Source: Pyrocephalus nanus
Taxonomy: Eukaryota > Chordata > Aves > Passeriformes > Tyrannidae
DNA: 64,000 nt
Direction: 5' to 3'
Assembly: GCA_038380795.1 (NCBI GenBank)
Contig: CM076270.1
Coordinates: forward strand, 18,368,001-18,432,000
Shown: positions 11,401 through 25,507 of the stretch, in pieces
Layout of the letters: every line of letters begins with the position of its first letter
How positions within the stretch are numbered: the stretch's first letter is position 1
Notes under the pieces: generated by a model
Seen by the model: only the letters and a program-made list of their open reading frames with translations
Databases searched by the model: none
Told to the model about the DNA's origin: nothing
Made by a program: the position numbers and the translations under genes

Positions 11401-14400
11401 TGGTGAACTGCAGTGCATTGGGGTCCTTGGATGGTTCAAGCTGGCATTAATTTGAGTTATGGACATATTGGGACCTCTTCCTAAGCTGTGTGTGATTGGG
11501 TTCCCTGCTGAGAGCAGAAACCTGAGCTGCTGGACTCGAGGTGAAACATATGCCAGGCCATGCACATACACTGGAAACTTGCCCAAGGCAGGATAATTAT
11601 GGGAGGCAGCTTTTTTTGAGCAGACTGTGTGCTCTCACTTGCTAAACAGTCTTGTGATTAATGTCTTATTTAAGAGGATTTTAGGACACGTGCTGCTGTT
11701 GCACTGAGTTTCTTTTAGAAGTAGGGGAGAGGTTAGAAATATAAACTCTGTAAAGGCTCTTTTGTGTTTCCAGCAAGGCTCATCAGTTAAGTGCAGTGCA
11801 TCACTGCTCTGTTCTGTCAGGCTAGGCAGTGGTTCAGTGGGAGAGGGATCCTCAAGAGGGTCTTTGCAGGTGTGTTTGTACAGGTTGCATTGCTCAGAAC
11901 TCCTCAGGGACCCATACACCCAGCACTAAGGGTGAGTTCTTCTGCCCTGATCTCAGTATTACCAGCTCTCCCTGACCCTGGCTCCTGGCCTTAGTCTCTG
12001 GGAAGTTCTGCAGACAGCAGGTGTTCACCAGCAGATTTTGCCTTCAAAATAAGGCTCTGTGTGCTGTTTTACTCAAGCCCAAGTTATTTTAGAGGTGTTG
12101 GCAGCTCGCTTGTTGATCTTACCCGGGATACCCTTGCCTGTGGTGTGGGCACAGCAGTATCTGCATGCTCTAGTGTTTCTGTGTCACTGCTTATTTGCTG
12201 TGTGGTCCTGGCTGGTGGTTGTAGTCCCCTGTCCAGTGACTTCTGATCAGTCTGATCTAGGTGTCTAACATCTTGATTTCTTTCCTAGGCTAGAGAATTC
12301 GATTAAAGGGGACATGAGAGCATGAAGAATTGCACGGATGTGCTCCCCGTGGTGGCACCTCCTACAGATCTTACCTGGCAACCTGCTGCTGCCTGGAAGG
12401 GAATGACAAGGAACTGCTGTGGGCAGCAAAGGAACCTGGAGATGAAGGTGATGACTGTGGCTCTTCTTTTTCTTTTCAATGCCCCTTTTTCACTTCCACA
12501 TGCCTGCAGCAGGAGCAGGACTGCTGTTGGCATGGCAAGGCCGTGCACATTCAGAGGCACCGCTGTTGGCACTGGGGCTGTCTCGTCTTGCTTGCAGAGC
12601 TGGGAGGGCGGTAAAGAAAACGAGAAGGGTTCTCTGCTATTCCCTTTGCAGCTATCCTATATTTCTCTTTTAAAGCAAAATAAAACATTTGTTCTGCTTC
12701 TTGTGGGAGCCCTTGTAGAAGCTGACATGTATTGGGAGTGTGCCAGAGATTTGTGTCTGAGATCCAGTATTTATTGTGCCTTGTGTAGAATGAATATAAG
12801 ATGTGTGTTGGGGCTCATTTTGGTAAGGGCTTTCCACGGAAACCCTCTGGGAATATTGCCTATGGTTCTGGGTTAGAGTAATTAGCTGCCTACTTTCAGA
12901 CCTCCTCTGAACTTGTCTGAAGTGCTTTTGGTGGTGGTGCCACTACTTTGCCTGTCTGTCACCCTTCCCCACTGGCATCCTGCCCCTTATCATAGCACTG
13001 CAAGGCTTGGGAGCTGCTCTCAGGAATGAGAAGCTAGCCCAAAAGGCTGGGTCATGTGAGCCATTGCAGCGACTGAGGAAGGTGCTCATGCACCTTTCCT
13101 CTTGTGCACAGGAAAGCTCACTTGATAGGGAGCATTTTTAGAGGCAACTGCAAATGTTAAGTGTTGGGTTTATACCTGTTTTCATGTGTGAAGATGGTTT
13201 GGGAGGACCTTGTTGTCTAGCTGCTTCTCTGAATCCTTAAATTGCTGGCATGAGGAGTGCCAGCTGTTGCTCCCCACTTCCTCTTCTGCTGGAAATATGC
13301 TAATCTCCTCTCCTCTGCTTAAAACCTGAATCTTTAATATGGAAAATGCACCACCCTTTCTTCCTTTCTGGCTGAGGAACACTTGTCCCTCCCAGTGTTT
13401 TGTTACCTTTAGCATTGCAAACTGAAACGCTTGGGCAGGGCTGGTGGAGCTCCAGCAGCCTGCCTGCCCTGGGGGCTGCTGGATTTCCATCCCCAGAGGG
13501 CAGAGAGCAGCCCAAATTTGCACAGAGATCCAGACAGAGTTGTGTGAAGCCTGGGGAGCACTGGCAGGAGTGGGAACACACTGTGGGAGGTGGGTGAGTG
13601 GAAAAGAAAAAGTGTGGCACGTTGTCTTGGACATCTTTGGCAGTTGCTCTTTGCATGGGGAAAAGAAAACTAAGCAGGAGACGACTTCTAGTTAGGTGGG
13701 ATTTGGGTGTAGAACAGAGGTTTAAAGAAGTAGGTCAGCCATGGAACTAAGCCCCTGCAAAACTTCTCATTTTTTGTTGTTATTGGGAAACAAGGGGAGG
13801 TTTTTTTAGTTCTGTTTTTCTTCCTTGTTCCTCTGAAATCCAAAACCAAACTAAGCTTTCAAACTCAGATTCACTTTTCGTGCAGAGATATTCCTCCTCT
13901 TAATGTGTGTTGGTAACACTGAAGAGTCACCTTCTATTTGTACCAGAATGAAATCTTTAGCCCCTTTCAAAACACTCAGAACTCTTCCTCTTGAACCATA
14001 AACCCAGTTCCCTGTTACTAAGTATGGTTTTAGACCAGGCAGCCTAGTCAGGCCTGGCTTGCAATATGCCAAGGCTGCTGGGGGAGTTGGATATTTGAAA
14101 ACCAGCGAAGTGATGTATTTGGTCTGTAAAATCTGTACCTCTCTGTCTGCCTAGCCCTCTTGTCAGCAGTTACACTGTTATATGTTAATAACTTAAATGG
14201 AAAAGGGACTTTTCTCTTTCCTCCTTTGGGTACATCTGAAATAGGGAAGTAAAACCAAAAATTGGCCCACCCCTCCCTTCACGATCCAGTGCTCCCTGTG
14301 GCTGTGTGGGAGCCTCTGACCCTCTCCCCCTTTAGAAAGGGGCAGAGCCTGCCTGTTGGAAAAGAGGATATTATGTGTTGGGTGTAGGTGGTTGATGGTG

Positions 14401-15260
14401 GAGGAGATGAGCTTTGGTGTGTCGAGTCCAGGTTCAGCAGTGGTTTCCCAAGGTGGGTGTCCAGACCGGTGGAGTGTGATCAGCAAAGCCTTTGACCACG
14501 TAATAAAATACAGTTTTCTTTCACAGTAACAGGATGATGCAGATGTGATCGGATTGTGTAAGAGCAGTTAATTCTGTGTGCTCGTGCTGAAGTGCAGTGC
14601 AAACCCACCTGCTTGTTTTTGCTGCAGCTTTGTGTGTGCTGTAGAGATGGCCCCACCACTGCCAGCAGTTTGGGGCAGCTGCTCTGTCAGGAGCTGGCTG
14701 TTGGGGTGGGTGGCTCTGTGGTCACTCTGCCAGCCTGTTCCTATATACTCATGGCTTCTACTCTTTGGCATGTATGAGTTCCTTGCTGTGGCAGAAGACA
14801 CCCCACTCAGACACTGCTTTGCACTTGAAGCTTTGAAACACCACGGTGAGTAGAGGGCATGAGCCCAGGACAGGCACTGCACACAGTGCTCAGCTTTTCC
14901 CACCAACTCAGATCCAAAAATGCACGCAAGGAAAGGACTTCCAAGAAGAAAGGCTTGTGGAGGGTGGGAGGAGGGCTGGAGGTGGCATCTCACCAAGGCA
15001 GGAAAGCAGCTTCCTGCTGCTTCCTGCACACTTTCCTGTGGGGTAAGGCCACAGAAACCAGGGTGCTCCTCGTGCAGTGCAGATGCTGGAGGGGACGTGA
15101 AGGGCCTTGGGGGGGATTTCCTAGGAGGAAGAGGAGAGTCCTGGAGATGCAGACCCACCAGTAAGGCACCTGTTTCCTCGCAGACAGTGTGTATCTCCAC
15201 CTGCAGCCCTCCCCCCTGCTCCCCACAGCGCTGTGGGTCCTTGGTCTCCTAAAATAGCTC
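8471..15260. other. Non-coding stretch, intronic
   Basis: No exon of a known gene was recognised. The block at about 9300-9690 is AT-rich with many TAATTA/ATTAAT cores and little low-complexity sequence, resembling conserved non-coding enhancers in texture. A-rich simple sequence lies at 10833-10888. Longer chance frames (12322-12876 on +, 14568-15200 on -) show no domain signature. Confidence 0.45.
10833..10888. repeat. A-rich low-complexity tract
   Basis: A purine-rich simple sequence of A runs broken by single or double C residues (AAACAAAA-type). No element body is recognisable beside it. Confidence 0.7.
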
Positions 15261-15264
15261 TTTC

Positions 15265-15425
15265 AGGTGCCGCTGCCGGCAGTGGTGAGCGCTGAAACCG
15301 CCGTCGCTGCCGCACCGCGTGTGATCAGCAGTGCAGAGCACGGGCCTCCATCTGCCCCGGCAGCAGCTCCTGCCCATGTCAGAAGGTTCAGGGGAGCTGG
15401 TGCCCCGAGACGAGCGTGTGGGAAA
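15265..15425. promoter_or_regulatory. Small CpG-rich patch, possible alternative promoter
   Basis: I count about 14 CpG dinucleotides in roughly 160 bp, in surroundings where CpG is rare. A GTGAGC donor-like site lies at 15285. Such a patch inside the first intron could be an alternative promoter or first exon of ST6GAL1, which is known in mammals to use several tissue-specific promoters. It could also be a methylation-protected enhancer or a GC-biased conversion hotspot. Nothing in the sequence fixes which. Confidence 0.3.
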
Positions 15426-16059
15426 TTTCTGCTCTGCTTCCCTGCTCTCACGCTAATGGTTTTTCACCTCTTTGGGTCCTAATCTGCCGAGATCTCTGAA
15501 AGAGCTCTGCTCGCTCAGCTTTTAAAGAGCTCCCAAAAGGGGCATGGAAGGTTTGCTGCAAGTTGGTGAAGCACTAATGCGTCCCCTCGTTGAGATGGCT
15601 GCAGATAATGCCATGCAGAGATCCAGCTTTATGCACAGCCCAAAGTGAGAGGAACCTGTAAACTGGGTCAGGCTTGTAATTTTTTTAGCCTTGTACTTTG
15701 GGAGGGAAAATTAAAAATTGCTGTTCTAGCAGACTTCAGAAAATATTCATCAGGCTTATGCATTTTAACTAGTCATTTCTATGTTTGTTTAGAATAAAGA
15801 AAGAAAATTCAGAGATAACACTTTGTAAAAGTGATTCCCTTGACAACGGAGAACTCTGACCTATATTCATGTTGGAGAACCTGTGAAAAAGCTTTTATTT
15901 CGGCAATATCTCTGTATTGTGAATGCATTATTTCCTAACTCAAAAATAGGTGAGGATATGTATGTAAGTATTTAGGTATGTGTATTATAAATCTGAGAGA
16001 GAGAGCAATACATGTCTCAGCGGAAGCAGAACCACCTTAGCTGAATTGGCTTGATACTT

Positions 16060-16115
16060 GAAAATAAAAATTAAAAAACCCCCAACAAAACAAAAAAAGA
16101 AACACAAACAAAAAG
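16060..16115. repeat. A-rich low-complexity tract
   Basis: A runs interspersed with C pairs and single T or G residues (AAAATTAAAAAACCCCC, then AACAAAAC-type). No transposon body is recognisable next to it. Confidence 0.65.
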
Positions 16116-19100
16116 ACCAGTGAAATGCAAACTAATAATCCTAAAATAGTGTAAGACAACTCTGCTAGGTTTCCCTGCTGTTTTTCTTTGCTTTCATATT
16201 GGAGTGCTGTGGTTCCTCCTACATGAGAGGAGATACTCTAACCAATATACCTGGGGCTTGGGGGTTCTCTGCCAGTTTAGCCTCAGGGGATACTGGTATG
16301 ATGGCATGAGGAGGGAAGAAAAATTGTGCTCCTGCTGTCAAGAGATATCCAGGACTTTGTACCTTCAGATGTCTGTGCAAGATTAGAACATGGTGTGGTA
16401 GCAGCCAAGCTCCCACCCTGAGAACCTGGAGGGGAGCTTGTGGAGAGGAGAGGGAGGTGCATTGCTGTACCAAAGCATCCAAAAGGATCCTTTTGGCGGG
16501 AAGAGGGACAAAAAAGGAGATGAAGGATCATCTAGGATCAGCTCCCATGAGACTGTGATGGCATTCCCAAATGAAATACTTAAAAACTTGTCCCTTTAAA
16601 GTGTGCTGGAGTAAAGGCAGGCAGATTTGTTTAAATAAAATGAATGAGTAACTTTTAATCTAAAGCTTGGTCTGAGCCTGATCAAAAGTCAGCCTTGTTT
16701 AAAGTTCAGTGAACTTCAAGCCCAGTGCTTTTCCACTTTGAGCTTGGATGGGATGTTGAGCAGCAAGAAAAGGTGGCCTTGTGCTAGAGGTGCAATGAGA
16801 TCAGCCTTGAGCGCTGTGTGGGAATTGTGGCATGGGAGAGCACTGCTGTAGGGAACACCCAGCTCCTCCTGTGGAGCAGGAAGGCATGGTGTCCTCCCAA
16901 GGTGTTCTGTGAGTCACCTCCAGGCAGCCACCACTGTGCATGTGGAACATCTCAGCTGGATTTCTACAGGCTCCTTGTCTGCATGGGATGCTGCTGCTGG
17001 GATGTGGGTGGTTTTGGCCCTTGCACTTACCTTTGTGGTACATTGAGGTGTGTTGTTGTAAGAGATGACTGTAGGTAGTGTGTCCTGCTCAGCCTCAGCT
17101 TACAGCCAGGTTTTGCAGTATTCTGTAACTTCTTTCTGGTAAATATTTGTTTCAACTTAATGTCAAGTGTTTGATGCTGTGGTGCAGTTTCCTTCTTCTG
17201 GGGTGGGAGAAGCCCCATTGGAACTCTTTGACCTGTGTCTGAGTTGTTGAGGTGTTAGTTAAAAGAATTGGCTGGACTTTGGGATGATCCCAAGGAAGAG
17301 CAGTGCAGCATAAATTCGATTAAGTTGAAAGCATCTACTTCACTGCTGTACTGTGGGTCAGCTTTGTACCTTCAAAGCTGACCTGCTGGTCACCCCCATG
17401 TGTACCATGTTTCCATCCCTACTGGGAAGCAATGTCTGATCAAAGGGTGCTGGAGTCAGGTGGAAACCAATAAAAAGAAACTTTCCAAGAATGGTCTAAC
17501 CAACTACTTGTGTTACTGCATTTCTCAGCAGCAGGACACCAACAGAATTCATAAGGAACGCTCCCTCCCACCCCCTTGATTTTTTTTATGTGTGCTTTTT
17601 TGAGCTTCCCTTCCCTTTCCAAGCCATCCATCCTGGGCATGACAGATGCCTGACTTCTGTGTTTGAGGGCAGTTCTCCTAATGAAAGAGGAAGTCTGGTA
17701 TCTTTGTGGCCAGGTGGCACTGAGTGGCCAGGAAGAGCTACATGTGCTTGTGTGCAAGAGTCCGGCTCTGAGCAAGCACGTCTTCCTGCCATCCCTCATA
17801 GCTCATTCCTCCTCCCATATCTCATCCCTTCATCCAGCCAAGCGCTGTCAGGTTGTGGGGGAAGACAAGGATCTTTCCTTGCTCTGGAAGGCTCAGAGAA
17901 AGACTGCAGAACTGTGCTAGAAGCAGTATGAGAGCCAATATCGAGTGGAGGAGATACAAAAATGTCTGGGGTCTCCTTTACCGCTTTAGGGAGTAACTTA
18001 CGTTTTTGCTGAAATTACCTGTCTAGATCTCTCCTCCACGCTGCAAGTTGTTACCTGGCTCTGATGAAAAACGTATTTGTGCTGAGATTCACTGGCAGTC
18101 TCCCTTTTCCCTGCTTTCTCAGCCGCCCTGCCCTGTGTTTGGTGCCCGGCTGGGCACTGCTCGGAGCTCTCTGCACACTCCGCTGCTCGGCCCGTGTGCT
18201 GGTGCCAGGCTCACGTGCTCAGCCCGTGCTGGCTGCACCTCTGGAGCCCTCCCCCAGGTGTGTCAGGCACAGGCAAACACAAGGTGACCGTGGCTGTGAT
18301 TCTCCCCGGCACTACACAGACCCAGGGAAGATGGGCCGCCCTTGGTGACACCCTGGGAAAGCAATATCCTGCGGATTCCAGGAGCCATTGCTGCTGTGAG
18401 CAGTGCCTGAGTTCCTCCTGTCTGCTCATGCCTGTAGGGCAGTGCCACAATGGCACCCTTCATAGGGGAAGCACGAATTCCCATGTGCGTGGAGTTTCTG
18501 TGGGCTTAAATACCAGAGGGCAGAAAGCTGCCTGCTTCAAGGGGTGGGTGGGGGTGTGGCTCAGATCCATGAGGGATCCATCCACTTGTCATCTGCAAGC
18601 TCTGCTGCCAGACTTGTTTCTGAAGTGCCAACCGTAGGAAGTGAGTGATGTGTTTGGGGACGGGAGATGGGTAGTGCTTTCCAGGCTCTATGCCTGATTT
18701 TCTGATGGAGAAGAAAACAGACTAAAAACACTGGGAGCTGGAGGTATTACACAGGCAGACCCTAAAATGGCCTTTATTGGTGTCTCTGAACCCCACAGTG
18801 TTTCAAGCTTGGTGTTTACCTCCCTCCAGCAACTGTGTAGATTTGTTTCACTTCTGATCAGTTAATGCCATGCCCAAAGCCACACTGATCCAGCACTGGG
18901 ATGCTGCCAGGGTATGTGAGGGGGGAAGAAAAGGGGAATTCTTTGGCTAGGTTGTACCTGGCACTATGGAGCTGCCTGATGCATGGCATGCTGGTTTTTG
19001 GAGCTTACAGCTGGAGGAGGTTGCTAGGCCGTGCCAGTCCTCCATTCCACCAAAGAGTTGGTCACTGCAACTGGTTTGAGAGGCACCTGTTTGCTCCTGC

Positions 19101-19207
19101 CAAGTGTTCTCCATTTTATAAATACATATGTGAAACTTTGAGGTGGGAGAAGTGTCTTAATCTCTTTAAATGTCTTTGAATACATCTAGGTGTCCAGGTA
19201 TGGCTAT

Positions 19208-19273
19208 GCTATGCATTTTGCCTATGATTTATAAAATTGTGCTATGCATATTGTCTGTGATTCATAAAATTGA
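19208..19273. repeat. 33-bp tandem duplication
   Basis: Two adjacent 33-bp units (19208-19240 and 19241-19273) share the GCTATGCAT start and the ATAAAATTG end and differ at five positions. This is about 85% identity, so it is an older duplication than the one at 6907. Confidence 0.85.
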
Positions 19274-22200
19274 ATTGTATTTAGGCAAGGTCACTTCCCT
19301 ACTGACATACATGTGGGCTTATTGACAGCAGATATGTTTGAAATGCTGCCACAAGGGGATAGTGTTACCAGATGAATCAGTCAGACCTGGTCTGAAAAAC
19401 AGAGCAGCACTTGCTGTTATTCCTCTCTGAACAAGCCATGCTGGGAGCAACCTGCATGAGGATGTGACTCGCGGACGTGCCTTGGCAAAGCACATATTTG
19501 ACATCAGCTACTGCAAATATTCTGACTTTTGGGAACCTGCCTGCTGCATCAACAACTAACAATATCCAGGACCTTGGGGGTTATTGATTCCTGCATATCT
19601 GCTCCCTCAGCTGCTCTGCTGCAGCCTGACACTGAGCTGGGATCAGGGCTTTCTCGACAACTCGTGCTGGGTTACACCTGGCTTTCCTCTGGTCCCTTCA
19701 GTCTTGGTTTAACCAGTGAAACTGGTGAGGTGTGGTAGAAGTGGTATCAATTCAGCTTTCCTGGCACCTTGGCTAGGGAGACTGCAAGCAAGTGGGTTTT
19801 ATTTATGGAAAAACATCTGATTATTGTAACACATTTTTTTTTTTCTGCCTCCTTTTCTATCAGAGACAAAATAGTTAACCCTCGTTTTGATGTTTCCATT
19901 TGTCTTCCATGCCTCAAGTTCCTTTCATAGAAGGGAACTACTTTGATTTTTGCCAAATAAGTTATTGAAGTGCTTGTTACATGATTGTTCTTACAGTTTC
20001 TCTGGTGGTTGCTTTGATGGGCTCTAGTGGGTGTCCTTTCTAGTATTCTCTTTATTGCCGTCAGGACTTACCTTTTTTCCCAGCACCTGATATTTTTTGA
20101 TGAACAGTCTTGACATCTGTGTGTCTCTTACATTATAAAATACGAATTAGTGAAAACCGACTTATTTTAAATGTAATGCAGGAAGTGTTTTAGTTAACAT
20201 AAAGTAAATAGTTTGAATAGTGCTTTGTGAAGTCAACAGCCAGAATTCCCACCTTACTTACAGTGAAGTTGGTGTGGTGCAGTGCTACTGTTGAGCTGAT
20301 GAGCTCTGGGTAGGTGGAGAAAAGCAAATCTTGGTAGTGCTGTTGTACTGAAAACCAGGAATGATAGATGCACACTTCTGCAAGTTTATTTCCCTTAGTG
20401 AAAGACTAGGTCTTAGGTTAAGTTGAATTAGAGTCCTCTTCAAGTCGTAAAGTTATTGCACTGTCCTTGAGACAGAAAGACATCACGCCCACCTGCGAGG
20501 GGCTGGTGTCAGAGAAATATTATCCTGAGGGGTGGTGTGGCTGCTGCTGGCACACAGTGTATTTATTGTCCTGGGGCCAGGGAACACCAATTACATGTCT
20601 TGGCGCGCCGGGATGTTTGCAGAGGCATTAAGTGTTGACCTGCCACATGCTGTTAATTTAAAATAAAGAAGCGCTCCCCTTTCATTTTGAAAGACAAACC
20701 TCGTAGAGAAACACAGGCGGGGAGGGGGGAACAGAAGTGATTTGTTTGATTTGAAGGTGTAATGTTCCGTGTAAAGAAAATAGTCATAGATGAGTGATCA
20801 CATCCTGGTTTTTAAAGTTGGGGTGGGGTAGGGGGATTTTTATTGTTGGCTTCAGTCTGGGAATGGTTGTGGTGAGGTTGAGTGATAACAAAAAACTCAC
20901 TTGTGAAGTCCTGACACACGGGGGTCTGGATATAGGAGGACAAGCAGTGGTTCTGGGAATTGGTGCTGTTTGTGCATGCTAAGATGTACTTTCTTTCTGT
21001 TTCTTCAGTTGAATGTGAAACTGGTGATTTTAGAAATGAAAAAGGTTTGTTACCAGCAGTAGTCTCCGAGTGTCTCCCTGAGCAAGGCTCATGTTGCCTG
21101 GTTCAGCTGCCCTGCATGTGTCATACTTGTTGCTGTCAGGTGGTTTTATTAAAGCTGATTTAAGGCTGTGCCCTCGTGTGTGCTGGTGCCTGTGCAGGCA
21201 TCTGGGATGGCGGGAGCTGGAGGAGGAAAGCCACAGTAGCGTGGGTCACCTCTTGCTCTGGTTCTTGATGGCTCATGGTGACTGTGGTTCTGCAGGTGCC
21301 TGGTAGAACCTCTGCAGGGAGTGAAAGCAAAGCAGCTGCCTTGTAATTAGGGCAGAAGGGGAGGCAGTGTGCTGCCTCCAACACAGGACCTAGAAAACAG
21401 GGGGTGTAAAGCGCTGACATAGCCAGAAATGAAGGCTTCTGCCTTATATTAAATACCGGGGGAACATAAAAACATTCAAAAATACACCAGCAAAAGCTGG
21501 GGGCAAAACTTTCTTACTTCTTGTTCAGGCACAGCACAGTTGTGGGTACAGATGGAAATGCATAAATGAAGGAAATCTGGAAAGAAACGTAAGTGCTCTA
21601 AGTTTAAATATGAAGTCGTTATCACATTATCTAAAAAAAGGTTGAGGAACAACTTGCTGAAGTAAAAAGCTTTTGTGCATAGATCAGATACATGGAAACT
21701 GCATGTGAATGATGCTGACGTAGGAATAGCAGGATCAAGGACAGGATCAGTAGACCAGGTAGATGTGCCTGCTGCATATGCCCGTCCTCAGGAGTATCTC
21801 TCAAATCATCACTTAAATGAAAGGTTTTACTTGACATGATTGCATTTCAGAGAGATTCTGGTGGGATCCATTACTTCAGACCAGTAATCATAACGACTAA
21901 CACCTGTGGAACATTTAAGAATTCATTAAGAAGTCTCATCTGTTTGCAGAAGTCACATTTCAAACCTATCTGCCTGTTTCCTCTTCTCCCCTTTTCAGAA
22001 GTTGATGAAAATGAAGAGAGAGAAGCCTTGAATTTTCAAGGTTTTGGTGCGATTGCTCATTAAGAGCCTCAGTAAAAAAACACCATAAGCTGTTGTGGGA
22101 TGAGAAAGTTCCTGTCCTGGATTAGTGACAGTCTAGAAGGTAGGAAAGTGGGTGGTCATGTTTCACAACATCACAGAAGTCCCCAACAGATTTTCTCCAA

Positions 22201-25200
22201 GATCCCTGCTGTTGAGCAGTGGTCATGGATCTGCAGAGGAGAGCAGAGAAGGGCAGGGGTATGGGCTTGGCTGGCTCTGTCTCCTTGGGGCTGCTGGGAC
22301 CAGGGGAAACATGGAGCAGCTTCAGAGGGGTCTTGGGATCCTGGGTGGCTGGGCAGCACAGCAGCCAAGGAAGCTTGTGCCAGCAGGGATAAGATAATGC
22401 TCTTTAGTTGTATTTATTCCTGCCCTCCATGCTGCACCAGGGACAACTCTGTGAGTCACTGCTGCTTGCAAAACATCCTGAAGTCATTGCTGACAGCGAC
22501 AGCGTAGAGACCAGGGCTCAGGAGTGGTCAGGAAGGGAAATGGAAGGGGAGGAAGTTTCCAAAGGAGAACAAAGCAGTCCTGTTATTGTGCTGTGGCTGG
22601 ACCATGTGGCAAGAGTGTGTCCAGCAGGGGTGTCCCGGTGTCCCTGCCTCGAGGGACGGTCACACCCTGCCAGTGGTGCTGTGGAACTTGACCAAGAGAG
22701 TCCAAGGTACAAAAAAACTGCTGTTCAAGGAGGGATTGGAACAAGTGGGATTCAGTCTGAGAAAGCCACGAGTGGGGAATGGAGGGTGTTAGCAGAGGTG
22801 GTGCAACCACGAAAGATGTGTGGAAAATGAAGGCAGGAGCTTTCTGTCAGTTGGATTCAGTTTTCTGGTGTGAGGCGGAGAGAGGAGGGGTTGTGTCTGC
22901 ACTGTGTGCCGTTGCAGAGGTCATTGCCTTGGGCTGTTTGGGAAATATGAGTGCTTTCAAGAACTAATTAAACAAATGGGCATTGGTACAGCTGATGACA
23001 CAACTTTTGGGAAGCTGTGTGCGTTTACTGGAAGAGAAATATATTCATACCGTTGTTCCATAGCCATAGTTTCTCTGTGTATCTGCTGTTGGACACTATA
23101 GGAGACAGGTAAGGCTTGATAAACCTTTTGTCTATCAGATAAAGACAGTTCTGTTAGCATTTTTAGGGTAAATCTGTGAAATGGGGATTGTGTATTCTCT
23201 GCTGTGGTGTTGCTGCGTCAGGCTCTGGTTTTCAAGAAGGCAGCAATTTGTTCAAGTTTTTTTTTATAGGTTTGGGGGAATTTTTTTTTTGTCCTTTCTT
23301 TGTTCGTACTCATAGCTGACACCTTGTGCTTTGTGTGGGTGATAAGCTTCCATCACCTCCACAAAAGCACCTTTGTACTGACTGCTGCCATACACAAGTG
23401 CACACAAGTGGATTATCTAAAGGTGTGGAAAGAGAGCACCATTTGCGGGCTATCCTGCTTTGCCTGGAAGAGCAGGTGCCCTGTCTCTCTACAGAGAAGG
23501 TTTGGTGGCAGAATGCTTGAGAGGGACCTGGTGTTAGAGCGCTGTTTGTGCCAATAAAATCAAATCAGATCACGTGAAGTAGTAGTAATAACTAAACTGA
23601 ATCCACGGGGAACAGAAGGAAATGTTGTGGCTCTGCTATGTACTTGCTTGCAGAGCCTACTTTGCCAGCTTACAAATCATAGCAAACTAAACATCAGAGT
23701 TCCTGTTGCAGCAGCATGCAGTGATCAGAGACGGGGATCGTCCTGAACAGAGTTCTGAAGGTGAGCTTTTCAGGTTCCTCTGTGTGGCCCAGGAAGGAGA
23801 GGAGGTGTTGGGCCTGGGGCATCCTGTCCTGTGCAGCCATGGGAGGAGTGTCCCAGCAGGAACTTGCTGTGAACTGTGAAGTTGTTTCACTGTGATGAAC
23901 CTGCCACCTCTCTAGATGATCTTAATGTAGGAAGCAAATGGTTGCTATGTGCCTGCTGTCACCTCCACCTGGAAACCCCGTGGGAGAGGTTTGTGAAGTT
24001 CAAGGCAGGGTAGAGCCCTCCAGGGCGTGGAGAGCTGCACCCTGCAGGGTGATGGGCACCTGGGCACCTCCTACAGTGTTGATGCTCTGTCCTGCCTTAA
24101 CAGGTCTTGGCTGAGTTTCCTGGATGCCTGACCCTTGTGTTACGTAAAGAAAAGCAGGCTGGGGGCTGCATGAGGGAGGTATCTCAGGGTCGTGTACTAA
24201 GCTGACACTGGCAGCTCTATTTCTGTGTGTGTCTCACTGGGAAATGTTGCTGTCTCTTTGTGGTTTGCCTGCAGAGCCTCTGGCAGTGTGAGGGTGACTC
24301 AGTGGTGCTTTCCCCAGTAGCAAATGGCTTTGGCAGCCTCCTGCCTTCATGTGCCTTCTGTTCCCGATGGCACTGAGCAGACCCCAAGTGAGCTGGCCCT
24401 CCAGGGTCCCCAGCTGTGGAGGGCATGGCAGGAGGCAGAGTGAGAGTGTCTTGCAGAGCCCACAGCAGGACAGGAACCACAAACAGTGTGGGAAACCTCA
24501 CTCTAACTCCTTCCAGGAGAGAGCACAGGGATGTCCTGCATCCCCTCCTGATTCCCCCCTGCCCCAGACTGCTGGACCTCTGCATCTGAAACCTACTGGC
24601 CAAGAGGGCTTCAGCGTGCCTTTCTGGCACATTTGTACTCAAACAAATGAGAAGTTATACAGTGTGTCAAGGCAGGGCAAATAACTTCAACAAAAGCTAG
24701 AATTACTTGTGTTTCTTGGATCTTTTTGTTGTTGTTTAAGAACTAGAGGTAGAGCAGTGTTTGCTTTTTCATTCTGGAGTGCTCTAAAAAAAATTTGAGT
24801 TCCTTAATAAGGTTAAAATATAAGTAGTCAGCATTAGGATGCTTTAATAATTTAGTATTTAGTCTGTGAAGGGTAGTGTTTGTAATTTAGCTTATGTGGC
24901 ATTGTACTGACTCAGAGTTCCTGCAAAAGCAAGCTACTTCTTGTTTTCTGTAGTACTGTGAAATCTCCCTTTCTGTTGCTGCATTTCTTTGGTAGTAAAG
25001 TCTAAAATACATTGATCTATTTTGTGAAGACTTAAGGATTCAGATGTATGTTATAAAGCAACTTTTCATACGACTTGCTCCAGAAAAGCAGGGAGTCTTC
25101 TCTGCAAGAGTGCATGAATTGCTTAAAAACAGGCAGTAGAATGTTCCCCTGGGAAGAGTTAGCTTTATCTTTTTTTTCCCCCTGTTCACTGCATTAATTG

Positions 25201-25507
25201 GGATATTTCCTTCACTGTATTATGGGTGTATCCACTGCTCAGACAGAGCCTTCTCCATGGGAGAGTACTGTTGGTCTGGTTGGGACCACAGAGCAGGCAG
25301 CCTGTGAACTCAGCTTTAGCTGAGAGCAGGATGTCCATTTGAGTGGACAGAAGGCTTATGTGATGCTAATGTGTTTGCTGCTGGCCCTTCCAGGCCTTGG
25401 TAAGAGCTTGTTTGGGACCACAGGGCTTATCTGAGAAACACCTGCTCATCCCTAGGAATTTGAGGTTCTTCCTTAACAGTTTTTCTTTTTTTCCTCTTTT
25501 TTTGCAG

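Larger units (their letters stand above)
15426..25480. other. Non-coding stretch, intronic
   Basis: No recognisable coding exon, RNA gene or intact mobile element. Contents seen: A-rich simple sequence at 16060-16115, a 33-bp imperfect tandem duplication at 19208-19273, and T-rich runs near 23258-23290. A locally CpG-containing block at about 20480-20720 includes an AscI-like GGCGCGCC site at about 20604-20611. The rest appears to be unique intronic DNA. Confidence 0.45.

Noticed and set aside
12322..12876. 184-codon plus-strand open frame with hydrophobic stretches
   Set aside because: Hydrophobic runs are scattered and there is no signal-peptide or family pattern; lies inside the inferred first intron.
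14568..15200. 210-codon minus-strand open frame
   Set aside because: Longest frame outside the ST6GAL1 region, but the translation shows no domain, no family resemblance and no splice logic; composition looks like translated intron.
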